A DNA stretch of 64,000 nucleotides from JADLGJ01 sp031423615 (lineage in GTDB: Bacteria > Omnitrophota > Gorgyraeia > Zapsychrales > JANLHA01). The stretch spans positions 56,326 through 120,325 of the forward strand of contig JANPFV010000104.1 in the NCBI GenBank assembly GCA_031423615.1, in the 5' to 3' direction. The notes beneath the pieces are model-generated. The model was not told where the DNA came from. It saw only the letters and a program-made list of their open reading frames with translations, and did no database searches. Each line of letters begins with the position of its first letter. The stretch's first letter is position 1. Made by a program: the position numbers and the translations under genes. Of this stretch, positions 34,765 to 43,355 are shown one piece after another.

Positions 34765-35724
34765 ATGAAAGTTGCTGTAAAGAAAGTCGATGCTATAAAA
34801 CGTGAATTGTCATTTGAAATTCCCAAGGACCGCGTCGCCGCGGCCCATGCGCAAGTCATGAGTGAAATCACCCGAGTCGCTAAGGTGAAAGGTTTTCGTC
34901 CGGGTAAAGCTCCCCGTCAAATGATTGAAGCCCAGCATGGCCCTTTAGCGCGTGAGGAAGTTATTAAAAAACTTATTCCCGAAGTTTATCATGAGGGGAT
35001 TGCCCAAGAAAAGATTGATGCTTTGGACCTTCCGGAAATCCACGATGTGGAGTATAAAGATGGGTTGATTCGTTTTAAGGCCCATGTGGACATCAAACCG
35101 GAAATTAAACTCGGTCATTATAAGGGACTGAAAGTCACCCGCCGAAGTTCCAAAGTGACCGACGAAGAATTGGAAAAAACCCTGGAGTATTTCAAGAAAG
35201 GTCAAGGCGGTGAAAAGGAAGGGACTGTTGGCTCTCATGCCGGGCACTCGCCGCAGCTTGACGATGATTTTGCTAAAAGTCTGGGTTATCCCAGTTTGGC
35301 GCAATACAAAGAATCTTTGACCCGGCAGATAGAAATAGAAAAGGACAGGCAGAATCGTATCGACATCGAGAACCAAATTATTGATGCCTTGATCAAGGAT
35401 GCTCAATTGGCTGTTCCGGAAATTTTGGTCAAACGCCAACTGGATCATCGACTTCACGATATGCAGCATCGCCTCAAGGACCAAGGCTTTCCGGAAACTG
35501 AAATCAAAAAGCGCGAAGACGAAATGCGCAAAGAATTTGCCGCGACCGCAGAGAAGGACGTGAAGGTTTATTTGATTCTGGACGCCATTGCCAAGGCGGA
35601 AGGTATTCACACCCATTCGGAAAATGAAAGTCTGCCGGCAAAAGTCATGGCCTTCTTATTAAAGGAAGCTAAATGGGAAGAAGCCAAGGACGAAAAAGAA
35701 ACTCACGATTTAAAGAAGAAATAG
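34765..35724 (+). CDS. tig: Trigger factor, short form without PPIase domain
   Basis: 319 residues from ATG 34765, with AGAGGA upstream; usual trigger factor is about 430. Ribosome-associated chaperone for nascent chains. The N-terminal domain is intact: RELSFEIPKDRVAAAHAQV, the ribosome-docking GFRPGKAPRQMIEAQHG, and FKAHVDIKPEIKLGHYKGLKV. It then passes directly into the C-terminal chaperone arms (DDDFAKSLGYPSLAQYKESL, VPEILVKRQLDHRLHDMQ). The FKBP-type PPIase domain that normally separates them is missing. clpP follows 75 bases downstream, a common neighbour. Lys-rich C-terminus. Confidence 0.9.
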   Translation: MKVAVKKVDAIKRELSFEIPKDRVAAAHAQVMSEITRVAKVKGFRPGKAPRQMIEAQHGPLAREEVIKKLIPEVYHEGIAQEKIDALDLPEIHDVEYKDGLIRFKAHVDIKPEIKLGHYKGLKVTRRSSKVTDEELEKTLEYFKKGQGGEKEGTVGSHAGHSPQLDDDFAKSLGYPSLAQYKESLTRQIEIEKDRQNRIDIENQIIDALIKDAQLAVPEILVKRQLDHRLHDMQHRLKDQGFPETEIKKREDEMRKEFAATAEKDVKVYLILDAIAKAEGIHTHSENESLPAKVMAFLLKEAKWEEAKDEKETHDLKKK

Positions 35725-35799
35725 TTTGCGGCTGTCCGAGAGATTTTTGCGCTACCGGCAGCCTGCTAAGATTTTTAAAATATAACTAAAGGAGCGACA

Positions 35800-36414
35800 A
35801 TGGATGTGATATCTCAATACCTGGTTCCGATGGTCGTTGAAAAAAGTGGACACGGAGAACGGGCTTATGACATTTACTCGCGTCTTCTGAAGGACCGGAT
35901 CATTTTTATCGGTACGGCCATCGATGATAATGTGGCGAATCTGATCATTGCCCAACTGCTGTTTTTGCAAAGCGAAGATGCCAGCAAGGATATTAATATT
36001 TATGTCAATAGCCCGGGCGGTTCGGTCACTGCGGGGCTGGCCATTTATGACACCATTCAATTTATTAAACCGGATGTCAGCACTTACTGCATTGGTCAGG
36101 CCGCCAGTATGGGGGCTGTTCTCCTCGCGGCGGGGACCAAGGGAAAAAGATATTCTCTTCCTTATTCGCGGATCATGATCCATCAACCTTGGGGCGGGGC
36201 GCAGGGGACGGCCAGCGATATTTCTATTCAAGCCAAGGAAATTTTGCGTATGAAGGAAGAATTGACAAAACTTTTGGCCCATCATACGGGTCAAAGTGTC
36301 GAAAAGATCGCCGCCGATACCGACCGTGATTTTTTCATGTCCGCTCAAGAAGCCAAAGCCTATGGTCTTGTCGACGAGGTTTTGTATACCGTCAAAGATA
36401 TTAAAAAGAAGTAA
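35800..36414 (+). CDS. clpP: ATP-dependent Clp protease proteolytic subunit
   Basis: 204 residues. Forms the barrel-shaped serine protease that degrades proteins fed by Clp ATPases. The catalytic triad reads Ser103 in GQAASMGAVLL, His128 in IMIHQPWGG and Asp177 in DTDRDFFMSAQEAKAYGLVD. IYVNSPGGSVTAGLAIYDT is the oxyanion-hole region. The N-terminal LVPMVVEKSGHGERAYDIYSR is the usual axial-loop region. AAAGGAG lies 7 bases before ATG 35800. clpX, which often follows, is absent here; the next gene is an aminotransferase. Confidence 0.97.
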   Translation: MDVISQYLVPMVVEKSGHGERAYDIYSRLLKDRIIFIGTAIDDNVANLIIAQLLFLQSEDASKDINIYVNSPGGSVTAGLAIYDTIQFIKPDVSTYCIGQAASMGAVLLAAGTKGKRYSLPYSRIMIHQPWGGAQGTASDISIQAKEILRMKEELTKLLAHHTGQSVEKIAADTDRDFFMSAQEAKAYGLVDEVLYTVKDIKKK

Positions 36415-36435
36415 TTTTTTTGAAAGGAAAGTAAA

Positions 36436-37575
36436 ATGAAACGCACCTTGCTTTTGACACCCGGTCCGACACAAGTCCCTGCCCGTTTGTGCGAAGTTCT
36501 GGGTCGTCCCATCATCCATCACCGTACCCCGCAGTTTCAGGCTTTGCTTAAAGAAGCGGTCGAGGGACTGAAGTATGTTTTGCAGACTCAAAATGAAGTT
36601 TATATTTTGGCTTCGTCGGGAACGGGGGCGATGGAGGCGAGTGTGGTTTCTTTTTTATCTCCTGGCGATAAAGTCGTTATCGCGGAAGCGGGAAAGTTCG
36701 GTGAACGCTGGGGTGAGATGTGCAAAGCTTATGGTATTCACGCGCAAATTCTTAAGGCCCCGTGGGGACAGAATGTTTCGCTGGTTGACATTAAAAAAGC
36801 CCTCGATGCTGACCAAAGCATTAAGGCCGTTTTTGCCACTCATAGCGAAACATCGACGGGGACTAATGCCGATATTCAAGGCCTCGGCCGGCTGGTCAAA
36901 GATTATCCCGCAGTTTTGATTGTTGACGCCGTGAGCGGTTTGGGCGTTCAGGATTTACAAACCGATCAATGGCACGTCGATGTCGTCTGCTCGGCTTCGC
37001 ACAAAGGTTTGATGCTTCCACCCGGAGTGGCTTTCTTGTCGGTTTCGCCCAAAGCGGACGCCTTATTGGAAACATCCAAAACCCCTAAATTTTATTTTGA
37101 TATTCGTAAATATAAAAAGGCCTGGATGCAAGTTGATACGCCATTTACACCGTCGATTGGCATTGTGATTGCGCTGGTGGAAAGTTTGAAAATGGTCAAA
37201 GAAACCGGCATCGACACTATGTTCTCCCGCTATGCTCGTTTAGCGAAAGGCACCCGTGCGGCGGCGTTGGCCTTAGGCTTGTCGCTTTTTGCGGAGGAGA
37301 GTGCCATTTCCAATGTCTTGACTGCAATCCGTGTTCCCGATAATATCGACGGAGAAAAGGTCCTCAAAATGATGCGCGACACCCACGGCATTTCCGTTGC
37401 GCCAGGGCAAGATGCGGTCAAAGGAAAAATCATCCGCATTGCCCATATGGGAGTCATTGATGAATACGACATTCTGACCGGCATTGCCTGTTTGGAAAAA
37501 GTTTTGCAACAGCTCGGCCACAAATTTGAAATGGGTGCCGGTGTGGCCGCGGCCCAAAAAGTTTTTAATCCCTGA
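36436..37575 (+). CDS. Class V aminotransferase (serine/phosphoserine type)
   Basis: 379 residues, PLP-dependent. LLLTPGPTQVPARLCEVLG and HHRTPQFQALL are the alanine/serine-glyoxylate aminotransferase N-terminal signature. ASSGTGAMEASVVSF binds the PLP phosphate, VDAVSGLGVQDL carries the pyridine-N Asp, and the Schiff-base Lys is in SASHKGLMLPPG. serA follows 11 bases later. In several archaea and bacteria this family serves as the phosphoserine aminotransferase, so 3-phosphohydroxypyruvate from SerA is the likely substrate here. Serine-glyoxylate or alanine-glyoxylate activity is the alternative. Confidence 0.85.
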   Translation: MKRTLLLTPGPTQVPARLCEVLGRPIIHHRTPQFQALLKEAVEGLKYVLQTQNEVYILASSGTGAMEASVVSFLSPGDKVVIAEAGKFGERWGEMCKAYGIHAQILKAPWGQNVSLVDIKKALDADQSIKAVFATHSETSTGTNADIQGLGRLVKDYPAVLIVDAVSGLGVQDLQTDQWHVDVVCSASHKGLMLPPGVAFLSVSPKADALLETSKTPKFYFDIRKYKKAWMQVDTPFTPSIGIVIALVESLKMVKETGIDTMFSRYARLAKGTRAAALALGLSLFAEESAISNVLTAIRVPDNIDGEKVLKMMRDTHGISVAPGQDAVKGKIIRIAHMGVIDEYDILTGIACLEKVLQQLGHKFEMGAGVAAAQKVFNP

Positions 37576-37586
37576 AAGGTCCTGTC

Positions 37587-39170
37587 ATGAAAATTCTCGT
37601 CAGCGATAAACTCGCTAATGAAGGTTTAGATATTTTAAGAGCGGTAAAAGAATTCCAGGTCGACTTAAAGCCGGGAATGACTCCGGCGGAACTGAAAGCC
37701 ATTATCAAAGATTATGATGCTTTAATCGTCCGCAGTGAAACCAAGGTCACGGCGGAAATTCTCGAAGCCGCTGATAAATTGAAAGTCATTGGCCGGGCCG
37801 GTGTCGGGTTGGATAATATTGATCTTCCTGCCGCCACAAAAAAAGGTGTCGTGGCCATGAATACACCGGCGGGGAACACGACTTCGACGGCCGAACATAC
37901 TTTGAGTCTGATTTTGGCATTGTCGCGTAACATCGCCCAAGCCGCGTCATCGATGAAGGCGGGAAAGTGGGACCGATCTAAATTTAGCGGGGTTGAGCTT
38001 TACGGAAAAACTTTAGGGATCATCGGTCTGGGACGTATTGGGGCCACGGTCGCCGGTTTTGCAAAAGCCTTCGGAATGAAAGTTTTTGCTTTTGATCCTT
38101 TTTTGTCCAAGGACGTCGCGGCCAAAATGGGCATCGAAATTGTCGAGTTTGAGAAATTGATCAAGGAATCCGATTATATCACCGTCCATATTCCTAAAAC
38201 GCCCGAAACAACCGACATCATTTCCGAAAAAGAATTTACCCTGATGAAGAAAAGCGTTCGCGTTCTCAATTGCGCGCGCGGCGGGATCATCAATGAAAAA
38301 GCATTGATTAAAGCTTTGGAAGAAAAGCGGATTGCCGGATGCGCTTTGGATGTTTTTGAAGTTGAGCCTTTGCCGGTGGATTCGCCGCTTTTAAAATTTG
38401 ATAATTGCATTATGACGCCGCATTTAGGAGCCTCGACGAGCGAAGCCCAGGTCAATGTCGCCATTGAAATTGCCGAAACGGTAAAAAATGCGCTATTAGG
38501 TCACGGCATTATGAACGCGGCTAACTTTCCGTCGTTAAGCGGTGAAGCATACAAAGTTTTAGCACCCTACATCGACCTTGCTGAACGCATCGGGAAATTT
38601 GCCGGTCAATTAATTAACGGCCGACTCAGTGGTGTAAAGATAACTTGTAGTGGAGTCATGACCGAATACAAAGTCGCACCCATTACTTTAGCGACGCTTA
38701 AAGGTCTTTTAACACCTATTCTGGGTGAAACTGTGAATTCCATTAATTCTTACGAGGTTGCTCGTCAACGCGGGATTAATGTTCAGGAAATTCAATCTAC
38801 GGAAAAGACAGAGTTTGTAAATCTGCTAAGTATTGAAATCGCGACCGATAAGGAAACATTTACGGTGTGGGGGACGCTTTCTGCAAATTTACAGCCACGC
38901 ATCGTTCGCGTAAACAATGTTTATGTGGAAACGAACCCGGATGGTTACATGCTTTTTATCAATAACAATGACAAGCCGGGTATCGTCGGCGGCGTGGGAA
39001 TGGTCTTGGCTGAGAATCATGTCAATATTGCCAGCATTACTCTGGGACGTGAGTCGGCGGGTAAACTGGCGGTCAGTGTTGTCAACGTCGACAGCGAAGT
39101 CTCGCCGGCCGTCATTGAGAAAATTAAAAAGATGCCCAATATTTTATTTGTGAAATTGATCAAGATTTAA
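37587..39170 (+). CDS. serA: D-3-phosphoglycerate dehydrogenase
   Basis: 527 residues, the long form. First step of serine synthesis. VIGRAGVGLDNIDLPAATKK and MNTPAGNTTSTAEHTLSLIL belong to the substrate domain. The Rossmann loop is LGIIGLGRIGATVAG. The catalytic Arg, Glu and His are in NCARGGIINE, DVFEVEPLP and TPHLGASTSEAQ. The allosteric substrate-binding domain (about 320-450) is followed by a C-terminal ACT domain (NNDKPGIVGGVGMVLAENHVN...), predicting serine feedback. It is coupled with the preceding aminotransferase. Confidence 0.96.
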   Translation: MKILVSDKLANEGLDILRAVKEFQVDLKPGMTPAELKAIIKDYDALIVRSETKVTAEILEAADKLKVIGRAGVGLDNIDLPAATKKGVVAMNTPAGNTTSTAEHTLSLILALSRNIAQAASSMKAGKWDRSKFSGVELYGKTLGIIGLGRIGATVAGFAKAFGMKVFAFDPFLSKDVAAKMGIEIVEFEKLIKESDYITVHIPKTPETTDIISEKEFTLMKKSVRVLNCARGGIINEKALIKALEEKRIAGCALDVFEVEPLPVDSPLLKFDNCIMTPHLGASTSEAQVNVAIEIAETVKNALLGHGIMNAANFPSLSGEAYKVLAPYIDLAERIGKFAGQLINGRLSGVKITCSGVMTEYKVAPITLATLKGLLTPILGETVNSINSYEVARQRGINVQEIQSTEKTEFVNLLSIEIATDKETFTVWGTLSANLQPRIVRVNNVYVETNPDGYMLFINNNDKPGIVGGVGMVLAENHVNIASITLGRESAGKLAVSVVNVDSEVSPAVIEKIKKMPNILFVKLIKI

Positions 39171-39179
39171 GGAAAATTT

Positions 39180-40478
39180 ATGCCAAAAGCAAAAAAAAAG
39201 ATTGAGAATATTGTTGTCGTCGGTGCCCAATGGGGTGATGAAGGAAAGGGAAAATTGATCGATTTCCTTTCTCAGGATGTGGACATCATTGCCCGTTATC
39301 AGGGCGGGAACAATGCCGGGCACACGGTCGTTGTGGGCGAGAAGGAATATATCTTTCATCTTTTGCCGTCAGCGATTTTACACAAGAAAAAAGTGTGTGT
39401 CATCGGCAATGGGGTCGTCGTTGATCCTAAAGCTTTATTAGGAGAAATCGAAGACCTTAAGCAGAAAAAGATCCATGTGACAACCCGCCAGCTCAAGGTC
39501 TCGGGGTTGTGTCATATTGTTATGCCCTATCACCGTATTCTCGACGGTTTACGCGAATCGGTCCGTAAAAATAAAATCGGTACGACAGGGCGCGGGATTG
39601 GGCCGTGCTATTCCGATAAAGTGGCCCGCTGCGGGATCCGCATGATTGATCTTTTAAACCCCGCTGTTCTCAAAGTCAAGCTGGAAGACAATCTCACGGA
39701 AAAGAATGAAATCTTCAGTAAGGTTTTTAAGCAAAAGGATTTTGATTTCACGACGGTGTATGAAGAATATTTAAATTATGGGAAATTGCTGGGGCCGTAT
39801 GTTTGTGATACGACGATATTTTTAAATCGCGCCATCGCGGCTAAAAAAACCGTGCTTTTTGAAGGGGCGCAAGGGACATTTCTTGATATTGATTTTGGCA
39901 CGTATCCTTTTGTCACATCTTCAAGTACTATTTCCGGCGGTGTTTGTTCCGGAAGTGGTGTTGCTCCGACGAAAATCGATAAAATCCTTGCCGCGGTCAA
40001 AGCCTATACCACGCGTGTCGGGGAAGGGCCCTTTCCGACGGAATTTTCCGACCACCTTGAGCAGGAGATCCGCGCTAAAGGAAAGGAATTTGGTGCCACG
40101 ACCGGCCGTCCTCGTCGCTGCGGCTGGTTTGACAGTGTGCTTGTGAATTATTCGGTCATGGTCAACGGGATTTCAGAGCTGGCGATTATGAAGCTCGACG
40201 TGCTGGATGCATTGAAAGAAATCAAAATTTGTACGGCTTATGAATATAAGGGAAAGAGATTTACAGATTTTCCAATGGATTTTGAAGTGTTAAGCCAGGC
40301 CAAACCTGTTTACGAAACCATGGCCGGGTGGAATTCCCCGACCAGAGGTGTTACGGAATTCAAAAAATTGCCGTCCAACGCCCGGCGTTATATTGAGAGG
40401 CTAGAAAAGCTGCTGGGTGTTTCGATCCGATATGTTTCTACAGGCTCCAAACGCAGTGAAACTATTATTCGCTATTAA
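39180..40478 (+). CDS. purA: Adenylosuccinate synthetase
   Basis: 432 residues. GTP-dependent condensation of IMP and aspartate on the way to AMP. GAQWGDEGKGKLIDFLSQ is the P-loop with catalytic Asp, YQGGNNAGHTVV contains the catalytic His, and IGTTGRGIGPCYSDKVAR binds IMP. FEGAQGTFLDIDFGTYPFVTSS, TRVGEGPFPTE and GATTGRPRRCGWFD follow. C-terminal YVSTGSKRSETI is the GTP-site end. A Lys-rich seven-residue leader precedes the core. The gene starts 10 bases after serA. Confidence 0.97.
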   Translation: MPKAKKKIENIVVVGAQWGDEGKGKLIDFLSQDVDIIARYQGGNNAGHTVVVGEKEYIFHLLPSAILHKKKVCVIGNGVVVDPKALLGEIEDLKQKKIHVTTRQLKVSGLCHIVMPYHRILDGLRESVRKNKIGTTGRGIGPCYSDKVARCGIRMIDLLNPAVLKVKLEDNLTEKNEIFSKVFKQKDFDFTTVYEEYLNYGKLLGPYVCDTTIFLNRAIAAKKTVLFEGAQGTFLDIDFGTYPFVTSSSTISGGVCSGSGVAPTKIDKILAAVKAYTTRVGEGPFPTEFSDHLEQEIRAKGKEFGATTGRPRRCGWFDSVLVNYSVMVNGISELAIMKLDVLDALKEIKICTAYEYKGKRFTDFPMDFEVLSQAKPVYETMAGWNSPTRGVTEFKKLPSNARRYIERLEKLLGVSIRYVSTGSKRSETIIRY

Positions 40479-40528
40479 GCTTTTCGTTTGTATCTCATTG
40501 ATACAGAAGAGATTTTTGTTGAATGAAC

Positions 40529-40557
40529 TTGACTTTAAAAAACAGCTATGTTAATTT
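40529..40557 (+). promoter_or_regulatory. Promoter-like site before the Pal-like gene
   Basis: TTGACT (40529-40534, five of six -35 bases), a 17-base spacer and TAATTT (40552-40557, weak -10). It lies in the 105-base gap after purA. A short GTATC/GATAC inverted repeat around 40490-40504 may end the purA transcript. Confidence 0.4.
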
Positions 40558-40583
40558 GAAACAAACTTAAAGGAGGAAGCACG

Positions 40584-41246
40584 ATGCATAAATTAAAATT
40601 ATTATTCCCTTCAATTCTTCTGCTGACTTTAGTGACATTTACCCTTACGGGTTGCTCGCTCATTTTTCAGAGCGGACGCCGTCAGGATATAGAAAAAATT
40701 GCGAATTTACAGGATGAAAATCAGCGTTTAGCCAATGAGAAATCCGAATTGGAAAGAGCCAAGGCCGAGTTGGAAAACAGGTTGCGCGGTGAGATCAACA
40801 ATGATCAGGTCAAGGTGGAAATGGGCGATCGAGGTCTTGTTATCACTTTTCTTGCTGAAGTCCTTTTTGATTCCGGTAAAGCTAAACTCAAAAACGATTC
40901 GCTAGAAACTCTTTCAAAGGTGGCCGGAGTTCTTAATACCACGGTCAAGGATCTTAATGTCGGTATTGAAGGGCACACCGATAATGTGCCGATCACCAAG
41001 TCTAACTGGAAATCGAATTGGGAACTTTCAACCGCGCGCGCTTTAAGCGTCCTTCATTATATGGTAGGAGATCAGTCGATTGATCCGAATCGCCTTTCCG
41101 CCACAGGTTATGGTGAGTACCGGCCGGTTGCAAGCAATGATACCGCCGAAGGCCGCCAAAAGAACCGCCGTGTTGAGATTGTCATCATCCCCAGAACGGT
41201 TAAGAAAGTTGCTGACCCGTCTATGCACACGGAGAACTTAAAGTAG
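40584..41246 (+). CDS. OmpA/Pal-type peptidoglycan-binding lipoprotein
   Basis: 220 residues. The N-terminal signal has a lipobox LTGC with the acylated Cys near residue 24 (TLVTFTLTGCSLIF). A coiled-coil stretch (about 35-70, NLQDENQRLANEKSELERAK) follows. The C-terminal OmpA domain (about 85-205) shows EVLFDSGKAKLKNDS, GHTDNVPITKSNWKSNWELS, and TGYGEYRPVASNDTAEGRQK followed by NRRVEI. This would anchor the outer membrane to peptidoglycan. AAGGAGG sits 9 bases before ATG 40584. No tol genes are nearby, so a general OmpA-like lipoprotein is safer than Pal itself. The coiled-coil protein follows. Confidence 0.9.
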   Translation: MHKLKLLFPSILLLTLVTFTLTGCSLIFQSGRRQDIEKIANLQDENQRLANEKSELERAKAELENRLRGEINNDQVKVEMGDRGLVITFLAEVLFDSGKAKLKNDSLETLSKVAGVLNTTVKDLNVGIEGHTDNVPITKSNWKSNWELSTARALSVLHYMVGDQSIDPNRLSATGYGEYRPVASNDTAEGRQKNRRVEIVIIPRTVKKVADPSMHTENLK

Positions 41247-41273
41247 CTTTGTGCATCGCAAGGGAGAAAAGTT

Positions 41274-41687
41274 TTGAAGAAAAGTATTGTGCTTCCCCTT
41301 ATTGTGAGTGCCGTCGTTTTAGCTTCTTTGCTGGCCATTAATGCCAATTGGGGCGCCTTGAAACAAAAATTAACTTTGGAACAGGGTAAACGTTTGGTGG
41401 CCGAAAGTAAATTGGATGCGGCGGTAAAGACTTCGCGGCATTTGGAAGACCAGCTCGCGGATGCTAAAAAAAGGTTGGAAGGGATCCAAAATATCGTCAA
41501 TCAAGGGCAGTCAACCGCAAACCAGTTAAAGTCAACGGTTGAGACGACGGCCAAGGAAAATGAGAATTTGAAAATGGCGATTAAAAAATTGCAAGATGAT
41601 TTGGCCGCCAGTCAGAAGGCCGAAGCACAAAAGGCAGCCGTTTTAGCCACAGTCCCGGCGGATCCTTTAGGGGCAACGGCCAATTGA
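41274..41687 (+). CDS. Membrane-anchored coiled-coil protein of unknown function
   Basis: 137 residues from a TTG start (41274), supported by AGGGAGA 7 bases upstream. A single N-terminal hydrophobic segment (IVLPLIVSAVVLASLLAI) anchors or exports it. Most of the rest is heptad-like coiled coil (KLTLEQGKRLVAESKLDAAV, HLEDQLADAKKRLEGI, ENLKMAIKKLQDDLAAS), ending in an Ala/Pro tail. It probably works in the periplasm beside the OmpA-like lipoprotein, with which it shares a transcript. Not a family I can name. Confidence 0.65.
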   Translation: MKKSIVLPLIVSAVVLASLLAINANWGALKQKLTLEQGKRLVAESKLDAAVKTSRHLEDQLADAKKRLEGIQNIVNQGQSTANQLKSTVETTAKENENLKMAIKKLQDDLAASQKAEAQKAAVLATVPADPLGATAN

Positions 41688-41748
41688 CGGTTTTTGCTTC
41701 GATTGAGATTTAAAGCTACGTAGTGAGCATGTTTAGCATGGTTTAACC

Positions 41749-41772
41749 AATGGGGGATTAAAATCCCCCATT
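41749..41772 (+). terminator. Perfect 11-bp hairpin before uppS
   Basis: AATGGGGGATT (41749-41759), loop AA, AATCCCCCATT (41762-41772), then ATTATTATTAAG. The stem is perfect and GC-rich in its core, but the downstream tract is mixed A/T. It probably ends the lipoprotein transcript. It sits only 19 bases from the uppS start, so it could also affect uppS. Confidence 0.6.
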
Positions 41773-41791
41773 ATTATTATTAAGATTATTT

Positions 41792-42517
41792 ATGCCGGGT
41801 AATCCACTCCCAGAACATGTCGCGATCATTATGGACGGTAATGGCCGATGGGCCAAAGCACGAGGATACCCACGCTTTCGCGGACATTGGGAAGGTGTTG
41901 ATCGCGTGGAAGATATTGCCCATGCGGCCAATGATATGGGCATTAAATATTTGACCTTGTTTACTTTTTCGACAGAAAATTGGCGCCGGTCGCAAGAAGA
42001 AGTTTCCATGCTAATGAAAACTGTCTGCACAGTTTTAGAAACCCGGATCGACAAACTTCTGAAAGTAAATATTCGTGTTAAGTTTGTGGGACGCCGTCAG
42101 GAATTGCCGCGGGAAGTTTTACAAAGCATCGACAAAGCAAGTGCGCTCACTGAAAAAAACACCGGATTGATTCTTAATCTGGCTTTTAATTACGGGGGCC
42201 GTGTGGAAATATTGGACGCGGTCCGTCAGATAGCGACCGCCGCGAAGAATGGGGAAATCAACCCCTTAGACATTGATGAAGAATTCTTTGCCCAGACCCT
42301 TTACACTGCGGGTCTTCCCGATCCGGATCTTTTGATCCGAACGTCCGGAGAGAAAAGAATAAGTAATTTTTTGCTATGGCAATTGGCTTACTCCGAGATG
42401 TACTTTACGGAAAAGTTTTGGCCGGATTTTGGTGAAAAGGAATTCAAAAAGGCCATTGCGGATTATCAAAAGCGCGAGCGGCGTTTTGGAAAATCGACAA
42501 CGGTTAAAAAGCCATAA
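41792..42517 (+). CDS. uppS: Undecaprenyl diphosphate synthase (cis-prenyltransferase)
   Basis: 241 residues. Makes the C55 carrier lipid precursor for peptidoglycan and LPS polymers. LPEHVAIIMDGNGRWAKARG carries the catalytic Asp, and RFRGHWEGVDR and YLTLFTFSTENWRRS follow. LNLAFNYGGRVEI and PDLLIRTSGEKRISNFLLWQ end the active site. The ATG at 41792 is the natural family start but has no Shine-Dalgarno. It is the first gene of an isoprenoid/phospholipid/protease run (uppS-cdsA-dxr-rseP), a widely conserved bacterial order. Confidence 0.95.
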   Translation: MPGNPLPEHVAIIMDGNGRWAKARGYPRFRGHWEGVDRVEDIAHAANDMGIKYLTLFTFSTENWRRSQEEVSMLMKTVCTVLETRIDKLLKVNIRVKFVGRRQELPREVLQSIDKASALTEKNTGLILNLAFNYGGRVEILDAVRQIATAAKNGEINPLDIDEEFFAQTLYTAGLPDPDLLIRTSGEKRISNFLLWQLAYSEMYFTEKFWPDFGEKEFKKAIADYQKRERRFGKSTTVKKP

Positions 42518-42532
42518 GAAGCTAGCAGGGAA

Positions 42533-43351
42533 ATGACAAAAAATCGTTTTTTTAGTTCCTCTTTGATGATTCTTCTGACCGCCGCGGCGATCAAGTTTGA
42601 ATGGGCTTTTTTGCTCATGATCCTTGGCTTGACCGTCGGAGGGCTTTATGAATTTTTTCATATGATCAAGCGTAAAGGCATCCCGATTTATAGTTACTTT
42701 GGGATTTTTATCGGCGTGCTTATCCCGCTGACGATTTACAGCCGATTTGAACTGACCCGTAATTGGGAATTTCTTTTTATCGTTTTAGCGTTTTTGACCA
42801 TTTTGCTTTTTCAGTTCGCGCGAAAGGACAATAGCAATGCCATTGTCGGAATTTCGACGACCATGTTCGGCGTGTTTTATGTCTCATGGCTGCTCTCGTT
42901 TTTGATCCGTGTGCGTTTCCTTTTACCGGGATTTGAGGGTCTCAAACTTATTTCTTTTATTATTATTATCACCAAAGCCGGGGATATCGGGGCGTTGCTT
43001 GTCGGTAGTTTGTGGGGCAAAAATCCTCTGTTTCCTAGAGTAAGTCCCAATAAATCGATAGAAGGGTGTATCGGAAGTTTTTTTTTCAGTATTACCGCCG
43101 CCGTGTTGTGCAGCGGATTGCTGCCGGCCGGATTGTTGCCCTTATGGAAAATTGCCATGATGGGAGCTTTCTTTGGAGGTATGGGACAACTGGGGGACAT
43201 TTGTGAGTCCTTGATTAAAAGGGATTGCAATGTGAAAGATTCCGGGAAGTTTTTGCCCGGCTTGGGAGGGGTTTTAGACATTATCGATAGTTTGTTGTTC
43301 TCGGTACCCCTGTTTTATTTGTATATGAGTTCGATTCTCAAGTTGATGTGA
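42533..43351 (+). CDS. cdsA: Phosphatidate cytidylyltransferase
   Basis: 272 residues with about seven or eight membrane segments. Makes CDP-diacylglycerol for phospholipid synthesis. The conserved C-terminal region shows KAGDIGALLVGSLWGKNPLF, SPNKSIEGCIGSF, GQLGDICESLIKRDCNVKDS and then PGLGGVLDIIDSLLFS. The classic signature has PGHGGxxDRxDS, so the His and Arg positions read Leu and Ile here. Start at ATG 42533, 16 bases after uppS, with a weak AGGG upstream. Its stop is 4 bases before dxr. Confidence 0.9.
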   Translation: MTKNRFFSSSLMILLTAAAIKFEWAFLLMILGLTVGGLYEFFHMIKRKGIPIYSYFGIFIGVLIPLTIYSRFELTRNWEFLFIVLAFLTILLFQFARKDNSNAIVGISTTMFGVFYVSWLLSFLIRVRFLLPGFEGLKLISFIIIITKAGDIGALLVGSLWGKNPLFPRVSPNKSIEGCIGSFFFSITAAVLCSGLLPAGLLPLWKIAMMGAFFGGMGQLGDICESLIKRDCNVKDSGKFLPGLGGVLDIIDSLLFSVPLFYLYMSSILKLM

Positions 43352-43355
43352 ATTG

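Noticed and set aside
34945..35616. Minus-strand open frame of 223 residues opposite tig
   Set aside because: It is antisense to a well-supported trigger factor; the Phe/Leu-rich product is typical of a shadow frame.
35752..36591. Minus-strand open frame of 279 residues opposite clpP
   Set aside because: It runs antisense to a clear clpP with an intact catalytic triad, has no ribosome-binding site or recognisable motif, and spans the clpP boundaries.
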